Shown: positions 18,435-27,030 of the stretch, piece after piece | How the letters are laid out: each line of letters begins with the position of its first letter | Numbering within the stretch: the first letter of the stretch is position 1 | Source: Clostridium sp. | GTDB taxonomy: Bacteria > Bacillota > Clostridia > Acetivibrionales > Acetivibrionaceae | Assembly: GCA_012798835.1 (NCBI GenBank) | Contig: JAAZML010000144.1 | Coordinates: 1-40,782, forward strand | Direction: 5' to 3' | Length of the DNA stretch: 40,782 nucleotides | Program-made: the position numbers and the translations under genes | Notes under the pieces: model-generated | Databases searched by the model: none | The model's input: the letters and a program-made list of their open reading frames with translations, nothing else | What the model was told of the DNA's origin: nothing

Positions 18435-19235
18435 TTAATTTCTAAGCCTTCTTTCATTTCTTCTCTCATTTAAGACACTGTCCAAAGCCATCGCCTCATT
18501 TAAGACATTCTCAATATCCTCTAGGACCTCGTCCGAATCAAGCTCTGCACCTATTTGATGCCTAAACATACCTACTGTGCTTTTTATACAGTCCAGCCTT
18601 GCGTCAAGGCGCATAAGCTCACTTTTTTCTTCCTTATGCCTATTGACCAACCTTTCATCCATTTCAATAATTCTTTTTATATCCTCTCGCACCTTGGGAT
18701 CGTTAACAAAATTAATCTTGCGATTATTTTGTGCTATTCTTTCCATAACAGGGTTTATATCGTTTCGGTTCATCTGACGAATTCGTATGCAAAGGTCTCG
18801 AAGCAGACTCATGTACGAAATAATTAACCTTAGGGCCTGCTCGGTGACTCTTCCCTTCAGATGATTATATTTATCTTTATTGTAGATTCTGACTATTTCA
18901 GCCCTGTCAGCCATTACAGATGTGAGTTTCCTATAATACACAGCATTGGCGTATCCAACCGTTTCATGGGCTGCTTTTACACATTTTCTATTTAATTCCC
19001 TAATTTTCTTCCACTTGTTTTTCTGCAGAAAACGGTCTTGAAATTTCTCGCTTGTAAAGCTTTGCATCACAAGAGCGATGTAGAAAATCATACCGATCCA
19101 AGGTATATATGAAGCAGGAATGTTTAATTTCCCTGCAAACAAATATGCGATTAGCAAAAATGCCATTGATAATACTATGTTTCTTTTGTAAAATATTGAG
19201 TTTATTAAAAGCTTAACTTTTATATTTTTCTTCAT
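18435..19235 (-). CDS. Unknown membrane-anchored coiled-coil protein
   Basis: A 266-residue protein that I do not recognise. Two hydrophobic helices near the N-terminus (about 19-35 and 43-60) are separated by a short loop; the remaining 200 residues are strongly charged and predicted helical, rich in Arg, Lys and Glu, and probably form coiled coils in the cytosol. It starts ATG after AAAGGTGA. It lies between pspA (116 bp upstream) and the yhaO-like gene (21 bp downstream), so it may be a membrane partner of PspA or of the nuclease pair. The intergenic stretch 19236-19351 holds no other gene. Confidence 0.75.
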   Translation of the reverse strand: MKKNIKVKLLINSIFYKRNIVLSMAFLLIAYLFAGKLNIPASYIPWIGMIFYIALVMQSFTSEKFQDRFLQKNKWKKIRELNRKCVKAAHETVGYANAVYYRKLTSVMADRAEIVRIYNKDKYNHLKGRVTEQALRLIISYMSLLRDLCIRIRQMNRNDINPVMERIAQNNRKINFVNDPKVREDIKRIIEMDERLVNRHKEEKSELMRLDARLDCIKSTVGMFRHQIGAELDSDEVLEDIENVLNEAMALDSVLNERRNERRLRN

Positions 19236-19351
19236 ACTTCACCTTTAGCAAAGTTTTCTTTAGGCTCATGTGATTAAAAACAAAATCTACCCACATATTA
19301 CGGTGGCAGGATATATAAACAACCTAAATCACCTAAAAAGATTTGCTTACC

Positions 19352-20080
19352 TTATGAATTTATCTTGTTTTCCGTCTTTTCCTTGACTTCAAAACCCTGT
19401 TCCCCACCAAGCAAAGCCTCTGCTCTGGCACGCGCCCTATCCCTTGACGAATTTAAATCCAGTTTCTTGATCTTAAGCTCGGTATTATCGCCACCTAGGC
19501 TTTCTACAGCATTGGCTCTTGCCATTTTTTTGTTCACAATTTCTCTTGCCCGCTCCATATCTTGGTTTATGCCTCCAACTTTATTGTTTTTGGAGGTATA
19601 CCTTGCATTTACAGAATTTATGCTCTCCTTAAGCTTCGCCATTTTTTCCTGAGTTTTAAGGGTCTTTAATTCCCCTAACCTAGTGTTCATCTCCGACTCA
19701 AATATCCTATAGTTTTCCCTGATATTTTTTACCTCTTCAATTGCGTTATCATGTGTAGCCTTGTGGGTCTCATAAACCGCCTGATATTCTTCTTCTTGCA
19801 TAAGAAGCTCTATAAGCAGTTCCTTATCCCCCTGTTTTTGCGCAGTTTCTATCCTTGCCCTTACCAGCGAAAGATTTTTTTCTGCATTTTTCATTTCCAT
19901 TTTTATCAGCTCTGCATTCGTTTGGATCTCAATTATCTGCTGTTCTGCTTCTTTGCGCGCCTTGCTTATCTGGTTTTTGATATCCTCAAACAAAAGATTG
20001 GGATTCCTTTCCTCCAAACCACCGACAAATGAACCAAAAAATCCACGTATTAAGCTTCCGATTCTGCTAAAAAAACCCAT
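19352..20080 (-). CDS. pspA: PspA/IM30 (Vipp1) family envelope-stress protein
   Basis: A 242-residue PspA-family protein, bacterial relative of ESCRT-III. The N-terminal amphipathic helix (MGFFSRIGSLIRGFFGSF) should bind membranes, and residues 25-200 are continuous coiled coil with the typical NPNLLFEDIKNQISKAR opening. The C-terminal 40 residues are flexible with ARAEALLGG. ATG at 20080 follows GGGAGGG. No pspF, pspB or pspC is present; the gene upstream is an AAA+ ATPase (120 bp away). Confidence 0.9.
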   Translation of the reverse strand: MGFFSRIGSLIRGFFGSFVGGLEERNPNLLFEDIKNQISKARKEAEQQIIEIQTNAELIKMEMKNAEKNLSLVRARIETAQKQGDKELLIELLMQEEEYQAVYETHKATHDNAIEEVKNIRENYRIFESEMNTRLGELKTLKTQEKMAKLKESINSVNARYTSKNNKVGGINQDMERAREIVNKKMARANAVESLGGDNTELKIKKLDLNSSRDRARARAEALLGGEQGFEVKEKTENKINS

Positions 20081-20200
20081 GTCAAGCCCTCCCTATAATC
20101 AAAATTAGTTATCTTTAATTTATACTAAATACGCCTTAATGTAAACCATAAAATATAAATCAACCAACTGTAATAATTTCAAAGCTACGACCGGAATGTT

Positions 20201-21853
20201 TTATAACTCCATATCCAACTGGGTTCTGTCGTCCAAAAGTGTCCGATATTTTTGGGGCAGCAAATCTTTGTCATCACATTCCTTAATTGCCAATTTGGTC
20301 ATAAATTCTACTTGCTGGGTGCTGGGCTTACATTTAGATATTGCCTCCCTTAGGATATCGGCTGTAAGTACACACCCCTTTATATCATCCTCATTTGCAA
20401 TCTCGTAGGCCTTTCTTACAACCGTTTCTATTTCTGCACCAGTATAATTGGTGGTCTCGGAAGCAAAAGGAGTAAAATTTTGAATATCGGTCTCGAAACC
20501 ATATTTATCAATTATTATTTTAAAAATTTGTGCCCGTTCGTCTTCCTCTGGAAGCAGTATGGGTATCTTTTTATCGAACCGTCCTGCTCTTTTTAGGGCT
20601 GCATCCAAAAGATCAGGCCTATTGGTAGCGGCAATGAAAACTACCTTCCCCCTATTATTTGTATTCCCAGTAAACTGTAGAAATTCACTGAAAATATTCC
20701 TGCTAACTCCGCTATCACCGCTGTCGCCTCTTCTAAAGGCCGTATCTATTTCGTCAACGAATACTATTACGGGCTGCTGGGACTGGGCACCTAAAAGACA
20801 TTTTTTAAAATTCTTTTCGCTTTCCCCTACATACTGGCCTAATATACGTGCCATATCTATTTTTACACAGTTAAATCCACTAGATTTAGCAAGTGCATTG
20901 ACAAGGAGGGTTTTGCCCGTACCCGAAGGTCCGCATAGTAATATCCCCATCGGTACCCTTCTTAGGTCACCTTTTTTTATCGGCTCAACGATGTTTTTTA
21001 GAAGATAGTTTTTAGCCTTTTCCATGCCCCCAATATCCTCAAAACCTATTTCGGGGTATATAAATTCCAAAACATCTCCATATTCCTTCTGCAATACAGA
21101 GTGTTTCTTTTCCTTTATAAAATCAAAGCTTACGGCTACATTTTCAGCCTCTGCCTTTAGCTTTATATCCTTGATCGCTTTCTTGCTAAGGCCGGAAGAA
21201 AGCTTTACAAATTCGGCTACGCTTATATCCATCTTTATATTATTATCCTTTGTCAGATAATTTATATATTCTAACCTTTTATTTTCATTGGGCAACTCCA
21301 CCAAAAGCGGTTCTACCCTGTAGGAAGATTTCAATATTTCCGAATTCATTTCAGCAATATTGTCGGCCATCATAATTATTGTGCTTCCCACTGTGGAAAT
21401 CCTAGCATTATTTGACCATTCACACAGCCATATAAGAGCCATTCTTTCCTCAAGGGACATGGAAGATATGTCCCCTGCGGGGATTATTTTTTCTATATGA
21501 TCGATAAAAAGCATCATCTTTGTGTTTTGAAGAGCCCTGTCTATATATGAAAATAATTTTGATGGAAGTGCATATTTTAGATCTGCCGCCCCATTTGATG
21601 TTATTTTGTTGAATTCCCTTTCCATTCCAGCATCCAAAAATGTCAGTCCCCTAGAAATATCATAAAATGCCACAATGGAAAAATTCCTTTGTTTTATAAA
21701 TTCTTCGTAAAGGTATCTATCAATATTTCTATGGTTGTCCACAACATCCCGAATATTGAAATACAATACAAATTCGTGGGAGATTCCCGCTCTGTATATG
21801 CTCAAAAAGTTATCATACCACATTTGTATCTCTCTGCCTCCATCAGCATTCAA
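20201..21853 (-). CDS. AAA+ ATPase with degenerate N-terminal half (Vps4/Ycf46-like)
   Basis: A 550-residue protein in two halves. Residues 1-250 look like a AAA domain that has lost its P-loop, keeping a Walker B-like LFIDHIEKI (115-123) and a C-terminal helical part. Residues 270-500 are a complete classical AAA domain: Walker A GPSGTGKT (308-315), pore loop YVGES (341-345), Walker B VIVFVDEID (362-370), sensor-1 AATN (408-411) and arginine-finger region KRAGRFD (421-427). There are no FtsH membrane helices or peptidase. TTG at 21853 gives the longest form; ATG 21823 is possible. Next to pspA it may remodel PspA polymers, as Vps4 does ESCRT-III; this is inference. Confidence 0.85.
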   Translation of the reverse strand: MNADGGREIQMWYDNFLSIYRAGISHEFVLYFNIRDVVDNHRNIDRYLYEEFIKQRNFSIVAFYDISRGLTFLDAGMEREFNKITSNGAADLKYALPSKLFSYIDRALQNTKMMLFIDHIEKIIPAGDISSMSLEERMALIWLCEWSNNARISTVGSTIIMMADNIAEMNSEILKSSYRVEPLLVELPNENKRLEYINYLTKDNNIKMDISVAEFVKLSSGLSKKAIKDIKLKAEAENVAVSFDFIKEKKHSVLQKEYGDVLEFIYPEIGFEDIGGMEKAKNYLLKNIVEPIKKGDLRRVPMGILLCGPSGTGKTLLVNALAKSSGFNCVKIDMARILGQYVGESEKNFKKCLLGAQSQQPVIVFVDEIDTAFRRGDSGDSGVSRNIFSEFLQFTGNTNNRGKVVFIAATNRPDLLDAALKRAGRFDKKIPILLPEEDERAQIFKIIIDKYGFETDIQNFTPFASETTNYTGAEIETVVRKAYEIANEDDIKGCVLTADILREAISKCKPSTQQVEFMTKLAIKECDDKDLLPQKYRTLLDDRTQLDMEL

Positions 21854-21927
21854 ATATTTTAGCAGTGCGGATCTTGCCTATATACCAGCTCGCAAACATA
21901 CATTTATTTTCCAGCACGCAGGCAACA

Positions 21928-22608
21928 TCAATACTCCATATTCTCTACTGCCTTCATAATCGATCTTTCTTGGTTTTTTATATGCCTTTGCGCACACTCT
22001 ACAGCCTTTTCCTTATCATGATTCGATACGGCCTCAAGAATGCATCGATGCTCTTTTATAAGCTCCCTGGGGTCACTATAATCTTTAATATATATAACCC
22101 TAAATCTTTGTACCTGTTCCCTTAGGTTGCTGGAAATTTGAACAAGCCTTTTATTCCTTGAGGCTTTATATATCAAGTCATGAAATTCTACGTCCTTTTT
22201 TATAGAACCCTGTAAATTGTCTTTATTTGCATAATTCTCAAACTGTATTTGGATACTGCCTAAACCCTTTATTTCCTCATCGGTTATCCTTTCGGCCGCA
22301 AGGCCTGTGGCCATGCCATCTAAAGTTGCCCTGATCTCTAACACATCTATAATATCCTTAGTCGAAAGCTCTGCGACATGCGCACCTTTTCTTGGTATCA
22401 TTTTGACCAATCCTTCAAGTTCTAGCTTTCTTATTGCCTCCCTGACAGGTGTACGGCTAACCCCCATCTTTTCCGCCAATTTGACCTCCATCAGCCTTTC
22501 ATTCGGCTTTAATTCTCCAGAAATTATTGCCTCCCTCAAGGTATTGAATATAACTTCTCTCAGGGGCTTATAATCATTGAGATTTACCTTTGAAAGTTTA
22601 CTGGCCAT
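21928..22608 (-). CDS. GntR-family regulator, FadR (FCD) subfamily
   Basis: A 226-residue transcription factor. The winged helix-turn-helix spans about 15-80, with the GntR signature EVKLAEKMGVSRTPVREAIRKL; the helical FCD effector domain covers about 85-220 and keeps the metal-binding pattern (FHDLIYKASRN and later EHRCILEAV and CAQRHI). It usually binds an organic acid, but the ligand here is unknown. It follows ispE by 15 bp, an arrangement common in clostridia, so it is probably co-transcribed. Confidence 0.92.
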   Translation of the reverse strand: MASKLSKVNLNDYKPLREVIFNTLREAIISGELKPNERLMEVKLAEKMGVSRTPVREAIRKLELEGLVKMIPRKGAHVAELSTKDIIDVLEIRATLDGMATGLAAERITDEEIKGLGSIQIQFENYANKDNLQGSIKKDVEFHDLIYKASRNKRLVQISSNLREQVQRFRVIYIKDYSDPRELIKEHRCILEAVSNHDKEKAVECAQRHIKNQERSIMKAVENMEY

Positions 22609-22623
22609 AACGTCTTACAACTC

Positions 22624-23481
22624 CTAACATAGGGTGCGAGCTAAAAAACAATCCCAGTACCCGCCCTTTATTTTTTGGAAGGCGTATTCCGCCTTTTGCC
22701 TATCTTCAAATATGCCAAATACACAAGGTCCGCTTCCGCTCATCATGCTTCCTTGTGCCCCAAACTCCATCAGCGTAGATTTGATTTCGTTTATCACTCT
22801 ATATTTCCCTATTGTAACAGATTCCAATACATTTTTCATGTTTTGCGCTACACATACCCTGTCCCCATTTGAAATAGCCTCAACTAAAAGTCGAGTGTTC
22901 GGCCTTTTAATAGCCCTATGCAGATTTAGATTTTGGTATACCCATGCGGTGGATACACTTATTCTTGGTTTTACCAATACAATATCTACTCCCGAAAAAG
23001 GGTTGATTTTTGTGAGCAGATCCCCTATACCCTCTGCAAGCATGGTACCCCCTTTTATACAAAAGGGTACGTCGGCACCAATTTTTTTGCCAATTTCCAT
23101 AAGTTCACCTTCGTCGGTATCCACAGAAAACAGCTCACCCATTCCCCTAAGAACAGCTGCGGCATCGGCGCTCCCCCCCGCAAGCCCCGAAGCTGTAGGT
23201 ATGTTCTTTTCAATTTTGATGCATACACCTTTTTTGACACCATACTCCTTTAAAAAGAGATCTGCTGCCTTGTATGCAGTATTAGTACTTCCAGTGGGTA
23301 TATAGGGCTTATCGCAGATGATCTTAACACCCCCATCATCCTTATCAGTAAGGGTGATCTTGTCACAAAGATCCACCGTTTGCATGATCATCTTTACATC
23401 ATGATACCCATCTTCCCTTTTTCTTACGATATCAATAGATAAATTTATCTTTGCATATGCATTTAAACTGATTTGTCCCAT
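22624..23481 (-). CDS. ispE: 4-diphosphocytidyl-2-C-methyl-D-erythritol kinase
   Basis: A 285-residue GHMP kinase of the non-mevalonate (MEP) isoprenoid pathway; it phosphorylates CDP-methylerythritol at O-2. NAYAKINLSIDIVRKREDGYH at the N-terminus (first 20 residues after the start are typical), the ATP loop PTASGLAGGSADAAAV and the C-terminal GSGPCVFGIF motif are all present. The open frame runs 60 codons further upstream, but GAGG ends 8 nt before ATG 23481 and the extension overlaps the sipL terminator. Its place after veg and before a regulator mirrors the Bacillus yabG-veg-ispE order. Confidence 0.95.
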   Translation of the reverse strand: MGQISLNAYAKINLSIDIVRKREDGYHDVKMIMQTVDLCDKITLTDKDDGGVKIICDKPYIPTGSTNTAYKAADLFLKEYGVKKGVCIKIEKNIPTASGLAGGSADAAAVLRGMGELFSVDTDEGELMEIGKKIGADVPFCIKGGTMLAEGIGDLLTKINPFSGVDIVLVKPRISVSTAWVYQNLNLHRAIKRPNTRLLVEAISNGDRVCVAQNMKNVLESVTIGKYRVINEIKSTLMEFGAQGSMMSGSGPCVFGIFEDRQKAEYAFQKIKGGYWDCFLARTLC

Positions 23482-23560
23482 TTTCACATCCTCAAAAGGT
23501 TTTTTTTTAATTATATATGATGTATCTGGCTTTTTCAATAAAATTCGTTCCATAGGGGAA

Positions 23561-23592
23561 AAAGGATCCAGAATTTTAATTCCAGATCCTTT
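23561..23592 (-). terminator. Terminator of the sipL-type gene
   Basis: On the minus strand a 14-bp stem (two G-U pairs in RNA) with a four-base loop ends in CCTTTTT, 15 bp after the stop codon. This separates the sipL transcript from ispE. Confidence 0.8.
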
Positions 23593-23606
23593 GTGAAATC
23601 CGTTTC

Positions 23607-25175
23607 CTAGCCCGTCTTTTTGGGAATAATTATCTGCCGTCCCACAGAAATAGAATCCCATGGGCTAAGCTCATTGATATTGCATAAATCCTCAACAGTG
23701 GTGCGATATTTTTTTGCTATATTCCAAAGGCTATCATCGGGCTGTGTGAAATAGATGGTTATGCTAGGGTATTTCCCCATATCCTCGTCTTCAAGAGGTG
23801 TCTTTCTAACATTTGCTATGTAGGAAACGTTTACTTGATCTATGGCCTTAATATGCATCGCCACAATGACCCTTACTTCCACTTCACTTTCGGAAAGCAT
23901 ACTGTAGTTGCTATGTTCTATTTCCATGTCTATTTCACATTTTCTATCAGACGTTATACCTTCCAGCTCAATTTTCTGGGCAAAAGGCAGTTCCCTGCCA
24001 TAGGAAAATACGGGTTGTTCAGAGTTGTTTGCTAAATACAATATATTACACTCAACAGCACCTTGAATTTCAATATAACCATCTCTGCAAGTATATTCAA
24101 ACAAATTTGGTTTGTATAGTACGTTGAACACCTCGGATATAGCTGGGTTTTTCCCTTCTAAATCTACTATTTCCTTCAGTGATATTTGAGCGTGCTCCCT
24201 GCCCGACACCCTATCAGTTTTGAGTAAATGCCTGTCATAATCAATGTTGCTCTTTAATGCATATGCATCGGTTATGATCTCAATATCCTTCCTGTCCGTA
24301 CCCCAGACATCAAGCTCTACCGTTATTTCTCCCCTCAATAGCCTTAATTCCCCATCGCTATCCTCTTGGGGATTAAAACTATAATCTTTAATTTTATACT
24401 CAACATCGCATTCGGATCTGCTACCCACCCCAGGAAGATCAATAAACTGAGTGAAAGGAATCTCGTGCTCCATGAATTGGATACTACCCTCTTCGTTGTC
24501 TCCTGTGTAGAGGGTTAATATATTTATATCCCCCTTCGCAATAATTTTATTATCATCTGTTCTATAATCCTTTCCCATTATCTTTACATCCGTTCTTAAA
24601 ATCTCTTTGATAGATGGTTTACCCGCAGGGATCTCTAACTCCTCCTCCGCCGTATAATGGACTTTATCCTCCCCAAGATAGCAATGTATACCCATGTTGT
24701 CCTTTAAGACCTGTATGCCTTCCTCATCCCTAAAATCAATTATAAAATCCTGTTCTGTCTGATCTAAAACTTGGACTGAGGCTTTTAAAATAGTCTTTAT
24801 ACCAATTTTCCTGCCGTTTAGTATATTGTAATCCATATGCTCTATCTCGTATCTTGTTTTTGCCCTCATCCCACTCCCGCTACCCGGAATATCAGTGTTA
24901 AAGGAAAAATTACCTGTGGTGTTTATGCTTTTTACACTCTGCGTTTCCTCATCCGAGACATACAATATTTTGTATCTTATAGCAGCATCCACATTTACCC
25001 TATCCTTTGAAACATCTGAACTGCCCGGCAAAACCTCACCATCTAAAAGAAGAACCCTTGCCACATCCGGATTGATATCTGGTACAATTATATCATGCTC
25101 AACAATTGTCTGTATCGAATCCCCGCCAACAACATAACTGATTTTTGCGGTTTCCCTAATAATCTCCATTGACAT
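23607..25175 (-). CDS. sipL: SPOCS (DUF3794) repeat protein with LysM, SipL-like
   Basis: A 522-residue spore morphogenesis protein. Three SPOCS/DUF3794 modules fill about residues 20-450, with repeated phrases such as DVARVLLLDGEV and ISLKEIVDLEGKNP; a single LysM domain closes the protein (about 468-518, YFTQPDDSLWNIAKKY to GRQIIIPKK). This architecture and length match SipL of Clostridioides difficile (about 520 residues), which binds SpoIVA through the LysM domain and attaches the coat to the outer forespore membrane. Its position between veg and ispE fits clostridial gene order. It should be expressed in the mother cell; I could not identify its promoter. Confidence 0.9.
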   Translation of the reverse strand: MSMEIIRETAKISYVVGGDSIQTIVEHDIIVPDINPDVARVLLLDGEVLPGSSDVSKDRVNVDAAIRYKILYVSDEETQSVKSINTTGNFSFNTDIPGSGSGMRAKTRYEIEHMDYNILNGRKIGIKTILKASVQVLDQTEQDFIIDFRDEEGIQVLKDNMGIHCYLGEDKVHYTAEEELEIPAGKPSIKEILRTDVKIMGKDYRTDDNKIIAKGDINILTLYTGDNEEGSIQFMEHEIPFTQFIDLPGVGSRSECDVEYKIKDYSFNPQEDSDGELRLLRGEITVELDVWGTDRKDIEIITDAYALKSNIDYDRHLLKTDRVSGREHAQISLKEIVDLEGKNPAISEVFNVLYKPNLFEYTCRDGYIEIQGAVECNILYLANNSEQPVFSYGRELPFAQKIELEGITSDRKCEIDMEIEHSNYSMLSESEVEVRVIVAMHIKAIDQVNVSYIANVRKTPLEDEDMGKYPSITIYFTQPDDSLWNIAKKYRTTVEDLCNINELSPWDSISVGRQIIIPKKTG

Positions 25176-25411
25176 TTCCTATCACCCTCCCACATATTGT
25201 TAAACGCAGAGCCTTATTTTACGAACCCATAAATTAATTTGAGATTGCTGAAAATACGTACCCGAATACTAATATATATTGACAGGTTCTATAAAATATT
25301 CTTTTGGTAGCAAATGTTTTAATTCTAAACATGCTTTATATTTTGGAGGAAAATATACATAATGGCTATGACCTTTTATCGGATGGTTTTTGATAATATC
25401 GCCAAATAATT

Positions 25412-25442
25412 AAAGGAACCAAATCTAAAGATCCGGTTCCTT
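25412..25442 (-). terminator. Terminator of veg
   Basis: Inverted repeat AAGGAACC (25413-25420) with GGTTCCTT (25435-25442), with a small inner stem in the loop, lies 46 bp beyond the veg stop. The minus strand continues T-rich. The remainder of the gene-poor interval 25176-25411 shows only AT-rich sequence. Confidence 0.7.
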
Positions 25443-25487
25443 CATTGCAGAAAGCCCTGCTATTTTTTCTCTATACATTCAAACACC

Positions 25488-25754
25488 TTAACTAACTTGT
25501 ATCTTTCTGTTATCCTTGCAGACCACTATTTCCACGGCCTTTGTAAGTATGTCTGTGTAACTGTAAGATACTCTTCTTGTTGCTTCATAATCATTTTCAA
25601 ATTTTACTACGAAGATGCTAGGGTAGGTGTTTTCGAGTATTCCCTCTTTTATAAATGCTTTTTTTCTTCCCTTGTTGGCTTTAAGCTGTATCTTTTCACC
25701 AATATAGGTTTCGATATCTTTTTTTATCTGGAACAGGTTACTCTTTTCTATCAT
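25488..25754 (-). CDS. veg: Veg protein
   Basis: An 88-residue small protein of the Veg family (about 86 residues in Bacillus subtilis), with the conserved DIETYIGEKIQLKANKGRKK opening (20 residues) and YPSIFVVKF plus RRVSYSYTDILT. In B. subtilis it promotes biofilm gene expression and has a very strong vegetative promoter. ATG at 25754 follows GAGGTG by five bases. It lies between yabG and the sipL-type gene, and two strong promoters precede it here as well. Confidence 0.95.
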   Translation of the reverse strand: MIEKSNLFQIKKDIETYIGEKIQLKANKGRKKAFIKEGILENTYPSIFVVKFENDYEATRRVSYSYTDILTKAVEIVVCKDNRKIQVS

Positions 25755-25782
25755 TGAATCACCTCATCTTCTGTTTAGAGTC

Positions 25783-25811
25783 ATTATATCACAACATCCC
25801 TGTCTTGTCAA
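25783..25811 (-). promoter_or_regulatory. Proximal sigma-A promoter of veg
   Basis: TTGACA (25806-25811), 17-bp spacer and TATAAT (25783-25788) on the minus strand are a perfect consensus promoter, with the start of transcription about 20 nt ahead of the veg ATG. Confidence 0.88.
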
Positions 25812-25821
25812 AAAAATATAT

Positions 25822-25851
25822 ATTATAACAGGGATAATTCGTTTATGTCAA
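25822..25851 (-). promoter_or_regulatory. Distal sigma-A promoter of veg
   Basis: TTGACA (25846-25851), 18-bp spacer and TATAAT (25822-25827) on the minus strand form a second perfect promoter in tandem. ACAGGGAT just upstream of its -10 (25828-25835) is repeated in inverse as ATCCCTGT at 25796-25803, in the spacer of the proximal promoter. Confidence 0.85.
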
Positions 25852-25889
25852 GACTATTTTTGTAGCATTTTTGTTACATCTTATTCCTA

Positions 25890-25961
25890 CAAGGCATCAT
25901 ACCACTAAATATTGTTGTATTGATTATAGATTGAACAACATTTAGTATACTAGAAGCCTTG
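25890..25961. repeat. Imperfect 72-nt palindrome after yabG
   Basis: Outer arms CAAGGC/GCCTTG (25890-25895, 25956-25961) enclose inner arms around ACTAAAT...TGTTGT and ACAACATTTAGT. It lies 25 bp beyond the yabG stop. No T tract follows on the minus strand, so it may be a weak terminator, an mRNA 3' stabiliser or a small palindromic repeat. Confidence 0.5.
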
Positions 25962-25986
25962 CCCCAGTTTATTAATCCCAGATCCT

Positions 25987-26869
25987 TTATTGCCCAAACT
26001 CGGATTCTATAGGCTGTCGTGGAAATCCAACCCTATATTTTCCCCTTGTCTCTATCCCCCCAATCCCCCTTAATCCTGTGATGGTGTTTTCCACAACTTC
26101 CCTTGGTTTAAGTACCTGGCTCACACTGGTAAAAGCAATTTTTTCACAAACCATAACAGGATCTAAGGCGTGAATAAGTACCCTATACGGTGAACTTGCA
26201 AAGTTCGCACCCGCTTCTATTATTTCTTTATACAATGACTGGCATGCTCCGGCAAAAATAACTAAAGCATCCCTATCGTTATTATATCGGCGTGCTTCTT
26301 TTACCGACTCCACAAAATATTTTGAATTCCTATAGTTTTCCGCATCCAAATATCCTTTTTCATTTTTAATTACGCCATCATGTCCCGTTAGTACAAGAAT
26401 ATCCGGCCTGTATTCAGATAATAAACCATATACTTTTGCCGACTGATTCCTTTCCTTGATGTATACCCCGGCTGCATTTATGCCATACTTTTCGTATTGC
26501 TTTAAACAGGTATCAAGGTAATCTTTATCCCCATCAATATGGAGCACATTTCCCGGCTTTTTAAATCCAGTCTCCTGCCGCTCAAGTGCTATACGAGGGA
26601 TTTTTTTTTTGCCTCGATCTAGAAGGCGCCCTATTAGGGTAATTAACCTTTTTCCTTACCATATTGCCGACCCTTGCATTATATTCTCTAATATAATTAT
26701 CCGACTGTTTTGTAAGATCCGTCTCGGGTGCATCGGCCTCTAGCCTATAACATATCCCCTTTAGGGTTACTATCCTTTTTCCTCCCTCGTTTCTTATCCC
26801 GGAAACCTTGAATAATATATCAGAACCATAGGATATTCTTGCGACTATATCACCGATTTTTAAGCCCAT
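25987..26869 (-). CDS. yabG: Sporulation protease YabG, frameshifted at an A10 tract
   Basis: Two frames together make one YabG (about 293 residues when joined; Bacillus YabG is about 290). The first (ATG 26869 after AAGG with 8 nt spacing, to TGA at 26582) has the N-terminal GDIVARISYGSD and RLEADAPETDL; the second continues with the GFKKPGNVLHIDGD phrase, DILVLTGHDG, LVIFAGACQS, AGANFASSP and IHALDP. They join if one A is removed from ten consecutive A (26601-26610, mRNA sense). YabG trims coat and germination proteins. The His in TGHDG and Cys in GACQS look like a clostripain-type dyad. It may be a real lesion, slippage-expressed, or a sequencing error. Confidence 0.88.
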
Positions 26870-26938
26870 ATATATCATCCTTACTTACATTCTTCTCCTT
26901 ATACATAATATGCCACAGCAGGTCTTCATGTGAAAATG

Positions 26939-26968
26939 TTGAAATATTGCATCAATTAACGTTATAAT
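26939..26968 (+). promoter_or_regulatory. Sigma-A promoter of fhs
   Basis: TTGAAA (26939-26944), 18-bp spacer and TATAAT (26963-26968), about 60 nt ahead of the fhs start. No known riboswitch pattern was recognised in the short leader. Confidence 0.78.
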
Positions 26969-27030
26969 TAAATTTGAAATAAAAGGGGTGCTAGTCACTG
27001 CCTAATCTTTTATATTGGAGGTAAAAAAAT

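Noticed and set aside
23482-23661. 60-codon N-terminal extension of ispE
   Set aside because: It translates the sipL terminator and the end of sipL in another frame; the internal ATG has a good ribosome binding site and begins at the family's usual N-terminus.
25352-25405. 15-codon plus-strand peptide after GGAGG upstream of the sipL-type gene
   Set aside because: Very short, no convincing promoter (a TTGACA lies nearby but lacks a -10 at proper spacing), no downstream gene on that strand.
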